64,000 bases of DNA from the NCBI RefSeq assembly GCF_017916515.1, contig NZ_JAFMTA010000001.1, positions 744,001 through 808,000 of the forward strand, written 5' to 3'. The translations under genes and the position numbers were made by a program. Of this stretch, positions 16,931 to 27,915 are shown piece by piece. Origin of the DNA: Naasia sp. SYSU D00948. GTDB taxonomy: Bacteria; Actinomycetota; Actinomycetes; Actinomycetales; Microbacteriaceae. How positions within the stretch are numbered: position 1 is the first letter of the stretch; the number at the start of each line of letters is the position of its first letter. Below the pieces are notes generated by a model, which had not been told where the DNA came from, made no database searches, and saw only the letters and a list, made by a program, of their open reading frames with translations.

Positions 16931-17839
16931 TCAGCCGACGCGGACGTAGAAGACGTTGCTCGTCCAGATCGGCTGCTCGCGCACCGACGCGCCGGGGTAG
17001 GGCGCGTGGACGATGTTGCCGTTGCCGGCATAGATGCCGTCGTGGCTCAGGTCGCTGAGGACGACGATGTCGCCCGGCCGAGCCTCGGAGGCCGGGATGA
17101 CGGTTCCCGACTGCGACTGGCTGCGCACCGAGTGCGCGAGCGAGATCCCGTGCTGCGCGTAGACGAACTTCACGAGGCCCGAGCAGTCGAAGCCGGACGG
17201 GTTCGAGCCGCCGAAGACGTAGGGGACGCCGATGTACTGGCGGGCGGTCGCGAGCACGCTCTCACGGGGACCGCTCGGCGGTGCCGGCGTCGACGCGGCG
17301 TACTCGGACGCGCTCGGCCCGGAGTAGGAGTTGTACTGCGCGGCCAGCCGGGCACGGAGCTCCTCCGCCTGGCGGGCGGCCTCGGCCGCCTGGCGGGCGG
17401 CCTCTGCAGCGGCACGAGCGGCGAGGATCTCCTCCATGCTCGTAGCGGTGTAGTTGTCGCGGGTGACCGCGGCCAGGCCGGCGTCGTCGGAGACCTCGAC
17501 GGTCTGCGCGCCATCGACCCGGAGCTCCTGGATGTCCGAGGCGGCGAAGGCGGCCTGCCCCGCCGTGACGGGGTTGAAGGCGTAGGAGGGGATCGCGATC
17601 GTCGCGACGAGTCCCATCGCGAAGGTCATCACCGCGACGTTGACCACGCCCTTCACGCGTGCTGCGCGGGAGCGCGGCGCGCGCTCGGGCCGGGTCTTCT
17701 CCAGCTGCCGTCCCGCGGTGCGCACCGAGCGGCGCGCGGGAAGCGGGATCGGCGAGGATTCGCGGCGCACCAGAGCGGTCGCGGAATCGGGTGTCGGGTC
17801 GTTCTGGGCGGAGCCGGAACGGTCACTCGATAGGGCCAA
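16931..17839 (-). CDS. NlpC/P60 peptidoglycan endopeptidase
   Basis: 302 residues. The first 55 residues are a basic, Pro/Arg-rich tail, the membrane/signal segment is at about 66-88 (VNVAVMTFAMGLVATIAIPS), then an Ala/Glu/Arg coiled coil (about 130-165, AARAAAEAARQAAEAARQAE), and the C-terminal NlpC/P60 domain. The catalytic Cys is in GFDCSGLVKFVYAQHG, with His in HDGIYAGNGNIVHAP. Such enzymes cut the gamma-D-Glu-diaminoacid bond during cell separation. AGGAGG lies 6 nt before the TTG at 17839; this strong site decides the start, although the frame opens further upstream. Confidence 0.9.
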   Translation of the reverse strand: MALSSDRSGSAQNDPTPDSATALVRRESSPIPLPARRSVRTAGRQLEKTRPERAPRSRAARVKGVVNVAVMTFAMGLVATIAIPSYAFNPVTAGQAAFAASDIQELRVDGAQTVEVSDDAGLAAVTRDNYTATSMEEILAARAAAEAARQAAEAARQAEELRARLAAQYNSYSGPSASEYAASTPAPPSGPRESVLATARQYIGVPYVFGGSNPSGFDCSGLVKFVYAQHGISLAHSVRSQSQSGTVIPASEARPGDIVVLSDLSHDGIYAGNGNIVHAPYPGASVREQPIWTSNVFYVRVG

Positions 17840-17983
17840 AAGGAACCTCCTGCGCCCCGCACCCGGTTCCCCGGGCACCCGTCCTCACGTTGTCAGCCGT
17901 GCACAGGAATGTCGCGTGACGGAGGGGTGGAGCGTCGCGATTCCCGGCCCTCCGACCGGCCTTTCTGGTCACGGGGCTGTAGC

Positions 17984-18026
17984 AGGCTACGTGACACCCG
18001 TGCCGATGGCAACAAATCGGTAACGG
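17984..18026 (-). promoter_or_regulatory. NlpC promoter with MtrA-like direct repeat
   Basis: On the minus strand: -35 TTGCCA (18007-18012), 17-bp spacer, -10 TAGCCT (17984-17989). Overlapping and upstream of the -35, on the plus strand, GCAACAA (18009-18015) and GTAACGG (18020-18026) are 11 bp apart, the same layout as in front of the CHAP gene. The transcript would start near 17977 and have a leader of about 137 nt holding nested hairpins (GTCACG/CGTGAC with GTAG/CTAC inside) and a CCCGG-GGAA-CCGGG hairpin just before the ribosome-binding site. Confidence 0.6.
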
Positions 18027-19921
<1,895 letters not shown>

Positions 19922-19926
19922 CCGCC

Positions 19927-20151
19927 GTGCGCCTCTACCTGCGCGACTCCGAGCGGAGGCCGGACCCGGAACCGGTCGTCACCGACGACCGGACCGCGAT
20001 CCTCGCGGGCCTCGGGCTCTGGATCGTTGCGCTCGTGGTCGCGGCGATCGTCGCCGGGCAGGGCGCCGCCCTGTGGACCTGCATCGCCGGCATCGTGCTC
20101 GGCGCGGGTCTCCTCACCTACGTCGAGGCACGGGCGCGCCGGAGGCGCTGA
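19927..20151 (+). CDS. DUF2530 small membrane protein
   Basis: 74 residues with two membrane helices (about 25-46 and 49-66) and a basic C terminus (EARARRRR). PEPVVTDDRTAILAGLGLW and ALWTCIAGIVLGAGLLTY fit the actinobacterial DUF2530 family, which is often found beside serC. The GTG start is 5 bp after the serC stop, so it depends on serC transcription. The function is unknown. Confidence 0.82.
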   Translation: MRLYLRDSERRPDPEPVVTDDRTAILAGLGLWIVALVVAAIVAGQGAALWTCIAGIVLGAGLLTYVEARARRRR

Positions 20152-20178
20152 CCCGACGCCGGCCGGCTCCGGGAAGCC

Positions 20179-20976
20179 CTAGGCGCGCTCGGACGGGTCC
20201 CAGCCGAGGTCCTCCCCGGCGTCCCGGTCCTCGTCGGCCTCGACGTCGTCCTGGTCGTCCCCCTCGTCGAGGTCGTCCGACTCATCGTCGTCGTCATCGT
20301 CCGACTCGTCGTCGTCATCCTCGTCCGACTCGTCGTCGTCGTCCGACTCATCGTCGTCGTCATCGTCCGACTCATCGTCGTCGTCATCCTCGTCCGACTC
20401 ATCGTCGTCATCGTCCGACTCATCGTCGTCGTCGGACTCATCGTCGTCGTCATCGTCCGACTCATCGTCGTCATCGTCGTCGTCGTCGAGGTCGTCGGAT
20501 TCCTCGTCGTCCTCGAGGTCGCCGGGCTCGTCGTCGACCGCGGACGCCTCCTCGAACTGCACGCCGTCGAGCTCGTCCTCGTCGTCACCGAGGAGGTCCT
20601 CCTCCTCGACGTCGACGAGCTCGTCCTCGTCCGCGAGCTCGCCGGCGAGGCCGTCCTTCGCCTCCTGCGCCGCGCGGTACTCGGCGAGCCGCTCCGACCA
20701 CGGCACCCACTCGGGCGCCACCAGCGCTCCCTCGCCCGGGAGCAGGCCCAGCTCGAGCACCGACGGCCGGTCGCGGCCGTCCGCGACGGACACCGACACG
20801 GTCCACGTCCAGCCCGGGTAGCCGGCGAGTTCGGTGGCGAAGTGCACGTCGACGACGCCGTCGGACGGCTCGTCGAGCCCCGCCAGCTCCCCCACGGTGT
20901 CCTCAGGGGTCGTCTCGAGCAGCGCGGCCCGAGCCGACTCGATCACGGGCGCGTCGACCGGAGAGGGCTCACGCAT
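20179..20976 (-). CDS. DUF3027 protein with long acidic Asp/Ser tail
   Basis: 265 residues. The N-terminal half (1-125) matches actinobacterial DUF3027: ALLETTPEDTVGELAGLDEP, then YPGWTWTVSVSVADGRDRPS and PEWVPWSERLAEYRAAQ. The C-terminal half is almost only Asp, Glu and Ser, built from irregular repeats of DESDDDDDD type, far longer than I would expect for the family. The ATG at 20976 overlaps the stop of the upstream cold-shock gene by 8 bp, so translation is coupled. The tail must be disordered and could bind Ca2+ or mimic nucleic acid; this is inference. Confidence 0.85.
   Translation of the reverse strand: MREPSPVDAPVIESARAALLETTPEDTVGELAGLDEPSDGVVDVHFATELAGYPGWTWTVSVSVADGRDRPSVLELGLLPGEGALVAPEWVPWSERLAEYRAAQEAKDGLAGELADEDELVDVEEEDLLGDDEDELDGVQFEEASAVDDEPGDLEDDEESDDLDDDDDDDDESDDDDDDESDDDDESDDDDDESDEDDDDDESDDDDDDESDDDDESDEDDDDESDDDDDDESDDLDEGDDQDDVEADEDRDAGEDLGWDPSERA
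20262..20490 (-). repeat. Coding tandem repeat of Asp/Ser codons
   Basis: Irregular units built from TCGTCGTC and TCCGACTC (12-24 bp long) run across the C-terminal coding part of the DUF3027 gene. Because the unit length varies in multiples of 3, the frame stays open. Near-identical units favour slippage and length variation between strains. Confidence 0.8.
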
Positions 20977-21352
20977 CCAACTCGTCCGCGACCTTGCGCA
21001 GCATGGCCGCGATCTTGCGGCCGTGCGCCCCGTCGGGGTACCGCCCGCGCTTGAGGTTCGCACCGATGCCGTCGAGGAGCTTCACGAGGTCCTCGACGAT
21101 GATCGCCATGTCGTCGGCGGGCTTGCGAGCCGCCTTGGCGAGGCTCGGCGGCGCCTGGATGACGCGGGCCGAGAGCGCCTGCGTGCCGCGCTTGCCCTGG
21201 ACGACTCCGAACTCGAGCTTGGTCCCGGGCTTGACGGAGGTGACCCCGGCCGGCAGGGCCGACGCGTGCAGGAAGACTTCCTCGCCGTCGTCGGAGCTGA
21301 TGAATCCGAAACCCTTCGCTTCGTCGAAGAATTTCACCTTGCCGGTGGGCAT
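20969..21352 (-). CDS. Cold-shock domain protein with C-terminal helical extension
   Basis: 127 residues: a cold-shock domain (1-66) with RNP1 KGFGFIS and RNP2 VFLHAS for single-stranded nucleic acid binding, then a conserved helical extension (ADDMAIIVEDLVKLLDGIGA and HGRKIAAMLRKVADELDA). This two-part form is common in Actinobacteria and about twice the length of classical CspA. It is the first gene of a two-gene unit; its stop overlaps the DUF3027 start. It probably acts as an RNA chaperone in the cytoplasm. Confidence 0.92.
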   Translation of the reverse strand: MPTGKVKFFDEAKGFGFISSDDGEEVFLHASALPAGVTSVKPGTKLEFGVVQGKRGTQALSARVIQAPPSLAKAARKPADDMAIIVEDLVKLLDGIGANLKRGRYPDGAHGRKIAAMLRKVADELDA

Positions 21353-21441
21353 GTCACTCGCCTTCTCTCGTGTACAGCGTCCCTGATTCTACGGCCGGGC
21401 GCCGGGGCGGGCTCACCGCGGGCGGCCCCTATCCTGGTCCG

Positions 21442-21708
21442 ATGGCCTCCGCCCCTGCCCCGCGCGCCCGCTCCTCCCGTGCCGAGCGGACGCTCGGCGG
21501 GATGGCCGCCGCGGTGATCGGGCTGTCCGTGCTCGCGATCCTCGCGGTGCTGATCGCGGGCGCACTCGGCGTATCGACGGGCAGCGGGATCTGGGTCACG
21601 ATCGCCCTGCTCCCCCTGATCGGCCTCCCGATCGGACTTATGCTGATCATCGCGTTCATCGTGGTGAGCGCCGTGAACCGGTCACGACAGGCCCGCTCGT
21701 CGCGCTAG
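21442..21708 (+). CDS. Small two-helix membrane protein
   Basis: 88 residues: a basic N-terminal tail, two hydrophobic helices (about 22-44 and 51-76) and a basic end (NRSRQARSSR). No recognised family. TATCCT (21430-21435) ends 6 nt before the ATG with no Shine-Dalgarno, so leaderless translation from 21442 is likelier than the longer in-frame reading upstream. Confidence 0.65.
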   Translation: MASAPAPRARSSRAERTLGGMAAAVIGLSVLAILAVLIAGALGVSTGSGIWVTIALLPLIGLPIGLMLIIAFIVVSAVNRSRQARSSR

Positions 21709-21776
21709 CGCGCGTCCATCGGCTCCGCTCCGAATCCTCCCAGCATTCCTACAGCCCATCCGCAGAGAATGGGTGC

Positions 21777-22472
21777 ATGGCTGCCGACGGCCCCCGCATC
21801 CTCATCGTCGACGACGAGCCCAACATCCGCGACCTGCTGACGACCAGCCTCCGCTTCGCGGGCTTCGCCGTTCGGGCCGTCGGCAACGGGGCCGCCGCCA
21901 TCTCCGCTGTGCTCGAGGAGGAGCCCGACCTCATCATCCTCGACGTGATGCTCCCCGACATGAACGGGTTCGGCGTCACGAAGCGGCTGCGCTCCTCGGG
22001 CTACACCTCGCCGATCCTGTTCCTCACCGCCAAGGACGACACCGAGGACAAGATCACCGGTCTGACCGTGGGCGGCGACGACTACGTCACGAAGCCGTTC
22101 AGCCTCGACGAGATCGTCGCCCGGATCAAGGCGATCCTGCGCCGGACCATGCACGCCGAGGAGGACGCGATCATCCGCGCCGGCGAGCTGACCATGGACC
22201 AGGACACGCATGAGGTGACCATCGGCAACCAGTCCGTCGAGCTGAGCCCGACGGAGTTCAAGCTCCTCCGCTACCTGATGCTGAACCCGAACCGGGTCCT
22301 CTCGAAGGCGCAGATCCTCGATCACGTCTGGGAGTACGACTTCAACGGCGACGCCGGCATCGTCGAGTCGTACATCTCCTATCTGCGTCGCAAGCTCGAC
22401 CAGTACTCGAGCGAGCCGATCATCCAGACCAAGCGCGGCTTCGGCTACATGCTGAAGGCGTCCAAGGTCTGA
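21777..22472 (+). CDS. OmpR/PhoB-family response regulator, PhoP-like
   Basis: 231 residues: receiver domain (7-120) with acidic pair VDDE, phospho-acceptor Asp56 in LIILDVMLPDMNGF, Thr in LFLTAKDD, and Lys in YVTKPFS; then a winged-helix DNA-binding domain (about 135-228, SPTEFKLLRYLMLNPNRVLS and VESYISYLRRKLD). The sequence resembles mycobacterial PhoP/TcrX more than MtrA. It lies 43 bp upstream of its sensor kinase. Its target genes cannot be read from this window. Confidence 0.93.
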   Translation: MAADGPRILIVDDEPNIRDLLTTSLRFAGFAVRAVGNGAAAISAVLEEEPDLIILDVMLPDMNGFGVTKRLRSSGYTSPILFLTAKDDTEDKITGLTVGGDDYVTKPFSLDEIVARIKAILRRTMHAEEDAIIRAGELTMDQDTHEVTIGNQSVELSPTEFKLLRYLMLNPNRVLSKAQILDHVWEYDFNGDAGIVESYISYLRRKLDQYSSEPIIQTKRGFGYMLKASKV

Positions 22473-22515
22473 GGTCCCGGCGAGCGCGAAGCCGCCGTCC
22501 GTACACTGGGCCACC

Positions 22516-24246
22516 GTGCACGAGTCGCTGGTGGAGTGGTGGAACAGCATCTCGCTGCGCACCAAGATCACCGGCGTCACCGTCCTCCTCCTGACCTTCG
22601 GCCTCCTCGTCACCGGCCTCGGCACGATGACGGTGATGCGGAACTTCCTGTTCGACGAGGTCGACAGCCAGATCGTCGCGGCGGCCAAGAGCCTGCCGGA
22701 GTCGTTCCAGGTCGAGGACGACGACATCTGGGGCAACACCCCGGCCCCCACGGACTACGTCCTCGCGGTCGTCGACTCGGACGGCCGCGTGATCAGCGCG
22801 AACGAGCAGTGGGGAGGGGCGGAGGCACCGCCCGACGTGTCCGACATCAACCTCGCGTTCACGAACGAGCACGAGTTCACGCCGTTCACCGTCCGCAACG
22901 ACGACCACACCAGCGAGTGGCGGGTGGTCACCATCCTCGGCACCGACGGCGGGACCGGTCAGCACGTCTCGATCATCGTGGGCCTGCCGCTCGACAGCAC
23001 CAACAAGGCGATCGCCCGCATGTTCACGCTGTTCCTCCTCTTCGGGATCGTCGTGGTCGTGCTCGGCGCGGTGCTCACGCGCCTGCTCGTCACGTCCGCG
23101 TTCGGTCCTCTGCGTCAGGTGGAGAAGACGGCCGCCGAGATCGCCGACGGGGACTTCAGCCAGCGCCTCACGGGCGCGACCCCCAACACCGAGGTGGGGC
23201 GCCTCAACCGCTCGCTCAACACCATGCTGAGCCGCATCGACCGCGCCTTCAGCGACCGCGCCCGGACGATCGAGCAGATGCGCCGATTCGTGGGGGACGC
23301 CAGCCACGAGCTGCGGACGCCCCTCGTCTCGCTGCGCGGCTACGCGGAGCTGTACCGCATGGGGGCGCTGCAGACTCCGGAGGAGGTCGCGCAGGCGATG
23401 GACCGGATCGAGCGCGAGGCGATCCGGATGAGCGCCCTGGTCCAGGATCTGCTCGAGCTCGCCCGGCTCGACGAGACGAAGCCCCTCCAGCTCGCGCCGG
23501 TCGCCCTGCTCCCGCTCGCGAAGGACGCGGCGCTCGACGCGATGGCGTCGTCGCAGGGTCGCGTGGTCACGGTGGTCACCGATCAGGAGGGCGTGTCCCG
23601 GCCGGACCTCGCCGATCTCGACACCGAGGGCGAGCCGCTCGAGGAGGAGGCGGAGGTCGTCGGCGCCTCGACGGACGGGGACGGCCGGCAGCGTCCGCGC
23701 CTCCCCCGCCTCGCACGCTCGTCGTCCGGCACCGGACCCCTCGCGTTCCCGCGCGCCCAGCTCGCGCGACTGCGCCGCCGGCGTCCTGCCGAGGGCGGCA
23801 TGCCGCTCGTGCTCGTCGCGGACGAGGTCACCGAGAGGGCCGCCCCCGCCGCTGTCGTCCTCGGCGAGGAGAACAAGATCCGCCAGGTGCTCACGAACCT
23901 GCTGGGCAACGCCGTGCGCTTCAGCCCGCCGGACACCCCCATCGAGATCGTGGTGCGCACCGAGCCGGAGACCTCGGCGGCGGTCATGGAGGTCGTGGAC
24001 CACGGGGAGGGCATCCCTCCCCAGATCCGGGAGAAGATCTTCCAGCGGTTCTGGAGGGCGGACAGCTCGCGCGCCCGCGACACGGGCGGCACGGGCCTCG
24101 GCCTCGCGATCGTCTCCGCGATCGTCGCGGCTCACAAAGGCACCGTCGAGGTCGACGAGACGCCGGGCGGGGGCGCGACGTTCCGTGTCCGGCTGCCGCT
24201 CCTGCAGATGAGCCCCGACGGGGACGACTCCACCGAGAACGCCTGA
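22516..24246 (+). CDS. Membrane sensor histidine kinase with an interdomain insertion
   Basis: 576 residues. TM1 is at about 17-40 and TM2 at about 168-192, with an extracytoplasmic sensor between; HAMP at about 193-245; phospho-accepting His264 in VGDASHELRTPLVSLRGYAE; ATPase domain with N box ENKIRQVLTNLLGNAVRFSP (about 452), then DHGEGIPP and GTGLGLAIV. Residues about 354-450 are an unusual low-complexity insert rich in Arg, Pro and acidic residues between the helical and ATPase domains. TACACT (22502-22507) lies 8 nt before the GTG start, so it may also have its own leaderless promoter besides co-transcription with the regulator. Confidence 0.92.
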   Translation: MHESLVEWWNSISLRTKITGVTVLLLTFGLLVTGLGTMTVMRNFLFDEVDSQIVAAAKSLPESFQVEDDDIWGNTPAPTDYVLAVVDSDGRVISANEQWGGAEAPPDVSDINLAFTNEHEFTPFTVRNDDHTSEWRVVTILGTDGGTGQHVSIIVGLPLDSTNKAIARMFTLFLLFGIVVVVLGAVLTRLLVTSAFGPLRQVEKTAAEIADGDFSQRLTGATPNTEVGRLNRSLNTMLSRIDRAFSDRARTIEQMRRFVGDASHELRTPLVSLRGYAELYRMGALQTPEEVAQAMDRIEREAIRMSALVQDLLELARLDETKPLQLAPVALLPLAKDAALDAMASSQGRVVTVVTDQEGVSRPDLADLDTEGEPLEEEAEVVGASTDGDGRQRPRLPRLARSSSGTGPLAFPRAQLARLRRRRPAEGGMPLVLVADEVTERAAPAAVVLGEENKIRQVLTNLLGNAVRFSPPDTPIEIVVRTEPETSAAVMEVVDHGEGIPPQIREKIFQRFWRADSSRARDTGGTGLGLAIVSAIVAAHKGTVEVDETPGGGATFRVRLPLLQMSPDGDDSTENA

Positions 24247-24307
24247 CTCCGGCCTCCCGTCCGCGGCGCCGGATACCGTCTCCTCCTCAGGAAGAGGAAG
24301 GAGCATC

Positions 24308-24595
24308 ATGCCGAGGTTCACCGTCGACAGCGAGGCCGTGTTCGCCGCCCAGTCGGCCGTCGCCGCGACCATCCCGCGCGTCCAGTCCGACGTGGCGGCC
24401 CTGCTGGCGAACCTGCACGCACTGCAGGACAGCTGGGGCGGAAGCGCCGCGGCCGCGTTCCAGGGCATCGTCGCCGACTGGCAGGCCACTCAGCAGCGCG
24501 TCGAGCAGTCCCTGCTCGCGATCAACGAGGCGCTGGGAGCCGCCGGTCGCCAGTACCTGGAGGTCGAGGAGGCGAATGTGCGGCTGTTCAGCTGA
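24308..24595 (+). CDS. WXG100 family (ESAT-6-like) protein
   Basis: 95 residues, the standard length of the family. Two helices flank a turn with the WXG motif (DSWGGS, Trp43), as in type VII secretion substrates that dimerise as helical hairpins. No ESX secretion genes (EccC, EccD) or partner WXG100 gene lie nearby, so it is an orphan. AGGAAGGAGC lies upstream of the ATG. It follows the two-component system by 61 bp and might be co-transcribed. Confidence 0.88.
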   Translation: MPRFTVDSEAVFAAQSAVAATIPRVQSDVAALLANLHALQDSWGGSAAAAFQGIVADWQATQQRVEQSLLAINEALGAAGRQYLEVEEANVRLFS

Positions 24596-24651
24596 CTCTG
24601 TGTCTTGGTTTGGTGTCGCGGTGGGCGGGGCCGCCACCGCTGCTCAGACAG

Positions 24652-24675
24652 TTGCGCGCCAAGCATGGCGCGCAA
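24652..24675. terminator. Strong hairpin after the WXG100 gene
   Basis: TTGCGCGCCA (24652-24661) pairs perfectly with TGGCGCGCAA (24666-24675) around an AGCA loop. No T-run follows on the plus strand. It may stop or process the WXG100 transcript. No gene is visible in 24596-24754. Confidence 0.45.
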
Positions 24676-24754
24676 AACTCGCCTCGGCGGCGACCCCACC
24701 CACCGCTTCGTCTCACGGCGAGTCGCTTTCTCAGCCTGAGGGAGGGATAGAAAA

Positions 24755-24788
24755 CAGAAAGGGCGGCCCCGAGGGGCCGCCCTTTCTG
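24755..24788. terminator. Bidirectional terminator of groEL
   Basis: CAGAAAGGGCGGCCC (24755-24769) pairs over 15 bp with GGGCCGCCCTTTCTG (24774-24788), loop CGAG. On the minus strand it lies 13 bp past the groEL stop and is followed by TTTTCT, fitting a strong Rho-independent terminator. Confidence 0.85.
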
Positions 24789-24801
24789 TGTCTGCTCGGA
24801 C

Positions 24802-26529
<1,728 letters not shown>

Positions 26530-26577
26530 GACGACCCGGCACAGGCTGCGACCCCGAGCGGCCGCCGGGAGGTCGTC

Positions 26578-26778
26578 TCAGACGGCGCGGACGGCTTCCG
26601 CCTGCGGCCCCTTCGCACCGGAACCGACCTCGAAGGTCACGGCCTGGCCCTCCTCGAGCGTCTTGTAACCCGGCATGTCGATCGCCGAATAGTGCACGAA
26701 GACGTCCTGTCCCCCGTCCACCGTGATGAAGCCGAAGCCCTTCTCAGCGTTGAACCACTTGACGGTCCCTCGCGCCAT
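26578..26778 (-). CDS. cspA: Cold-shock protein CspA family
   Basis: 66-residue single cold-shock domain, [20 protein letters not shown], with RNP1 KGFGFI and RNP2 VFVHYSAI. Binds single-stranded RNA/DNA as an RNA chaperone. The start at ATG 26778 gives the canonical N terminus, with GGGAG upstream. It is a monocistronic gene upstream of groEL, from which 80 bp separate it. The 165 bp before it (26779-26943) show no gene. Confidence 0.95.
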   Translation of the reverse strand: MARGTVKWFNAEKGFGFITVDGGQDVFVHYSAIDMPGYKTLEEGQAVTFEVGSGAKGPQAEAVRAV

Positions 26779-26943
26779 GTCTGTACTCCCGTGTGCTGTG
26801 CAGCGGGGCGGCCGAGCGGCCGACCCGGGGGAATAGTAGCGAGGGCGTGTGACGCGCAAGTCGCGAAATACGCATTGCGACAGGGGCCGGCGGAGTTCGA
26901 CCCGCAGATTAAACGCGGCCGTAACACCGCCGTCATTCCGGCG

Positions 26944-27489
26944 TCAGGCAGGCGCCGTGTAGTCCGCCCCGAGCACGACCGTGATCCGGCTCTCCCCCGG
27001 CACCAGGTAGGCGTCGGACTGCTGGATCGGCACGTTGTTGAGCGCCGCGGAGAGGCCGAGCGCCGCCCCCTCCTGAGCCGGGTCGGTGTAGTAGATCATC
27101 GAGGCCTGGACGTCCTGGCTGCTGGCGTTGCTGCGCGCGCCCACCGTCCAGCCCTGCTCGACGAGGAGGTCACCGACCTGCCCCGCGAGACCGTCGACCG
27201 TCGTCCCGTTGAGCACGATGACCGTGACCGAGGGGTCGAGCGTCGGCTGCACCGTGGGCGTGGGGGTCGGCGTCGTGGTGGTCGAGGAGCCGGCGAACGG
27301 GTTGAAGACGACCCTGTTGTTGATCGCGAACATCGCGAGCACGCCCACGCCGATGAGGACGCCGGTCGCGACCACGGCCCACAGGAAGACGACCCAGCCG
27401 CGACCGCCGGGGCGAGGGGCACGATGCGCGCCGACGCGCTGGAGGTCGGTGGGCGGCCGGTCGAACCGGTCGGGCGGGAAGGTGGGCAT
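26944..27489 (-). CDS. LytR C-terminal domain membrane protein
   Basis: 181 residues: a Pro/Arg-rich cytoplasmic N terminus (1-30), one membrane helix (about 32-55), a Thr/Pro linker (TTTTPTPTPTVQPTLD), and a C-terminal LytR_C domain (about 85-181, VTVIVLNGTTVDGLAGQVGD). The domain is found alone in Actinobacteria and at the end of some LytR-CpsA-Psr enzymes; it is thought to work at the wall, but the activity is not established. DUF3263 lies 30 bp upstream in the same direction, a linkage widely seen in this phylum. Confidence 0.88.
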   Translation of the reverse strand: MPTFPPDRFDRPPTDLQRVGAHRAPRPGGRGWVVFLWAVVATGVLIGVGVLAMFAINNRVVFNPFAGSSTTTTPTPTPTVQPTLDPSVTVIVLNGTTVDGLAGQVGDLLVEQGWTVGARSNASSQDVQASMIYYTDPAQEGAALGLSAALNNVPIQQSDAYLVPGESRITVVLGADYTAPA

Positions 27490-27519
27490 GGCTCCTGGGC
27501 TGGTGGTCGGGCTCGGCGG

Positions 27520-27810
27520 TCAGGGCGCCCGGCGGAGGCTTCTCCGGGCGGCGCGCCGGGCGACCCGCGCGTCCCGCAGGCGCTGCAGCCGCTTGACGAG
27601 CATCGGATCGTGGACCAGCGCCGCCGGCGAGTCGATCAGGGCGCCGAGCAGCTGGTAGTAGCGCGCGGCGGAGATCCCGAACTCCTCCCGGATGGCTTCC
27701 TCCTTGGCTCCTCGGTGGGCCCACCAGGTCCGTTCGAATGCGAGGATCGCCATCTCCCGGTCGTCGAGGCGGCCCCCCGCTTCGCTCCGGTCAGAGGGCA
27801 CAGGATCCAT
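27520..27810 (-). CDS. DUF3263 protein
   Basis: 96 residues with the DUF3263 pattern LDDREMAILAFERTWWAHRG, then EEAIREEFGISAARYYQLLG, which resembles a helix-turn-helix; an Arg-rich end follows (ARRAARRSLRRAP). It may bind DNA, which is inference. GGGAGGGAGG precedes the ATG at 27810 and decides the start. It leads the two-gene unit with the LytR_C gene. Confidence 0.88.
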   Translation of the reverse strand: MDPVPSDRSEAGGRLDDREMAILAFERTWWAHRGAKEEAIREEFGISAARYYQLLGALIDSPAALVHDPMLVKRLQRLRDARVARRAARRSLRRAP

Positions 27811-27915
27811 CGAGCCTCCCTCCCGGAATAGGGTCATCCTAGGGACGGTTGGCCTTGGCGAGCGGAGCGACAGGCCCCGATGCGCGAGGCTCCGATCCGG
27901 CTCGAGGAGGACGAC

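Noticed and set aside
17840-17983. c-di-AMP (ydaO-type) riboswitch before the NlpC gene
   Set aside because: CCGGGGAACC and GGCTGACAACGTGAGG are reminiscent of it, but their order and the conserved GGTGAATC segment do not fit.
20262-20490. CRISPR-like array
   Set aside because: Units are coding trinucleotide repeats of variable length inside an open frame; no spacers, and no cas genes in the window.
21777-24246. The two-component system is MtrA-MtrB
   Set aside because: The receiver resembles PhoP/TcrX more, and no lpqB-type gene follows the kinase; the MtrA-like sites must be served from elsewhere.
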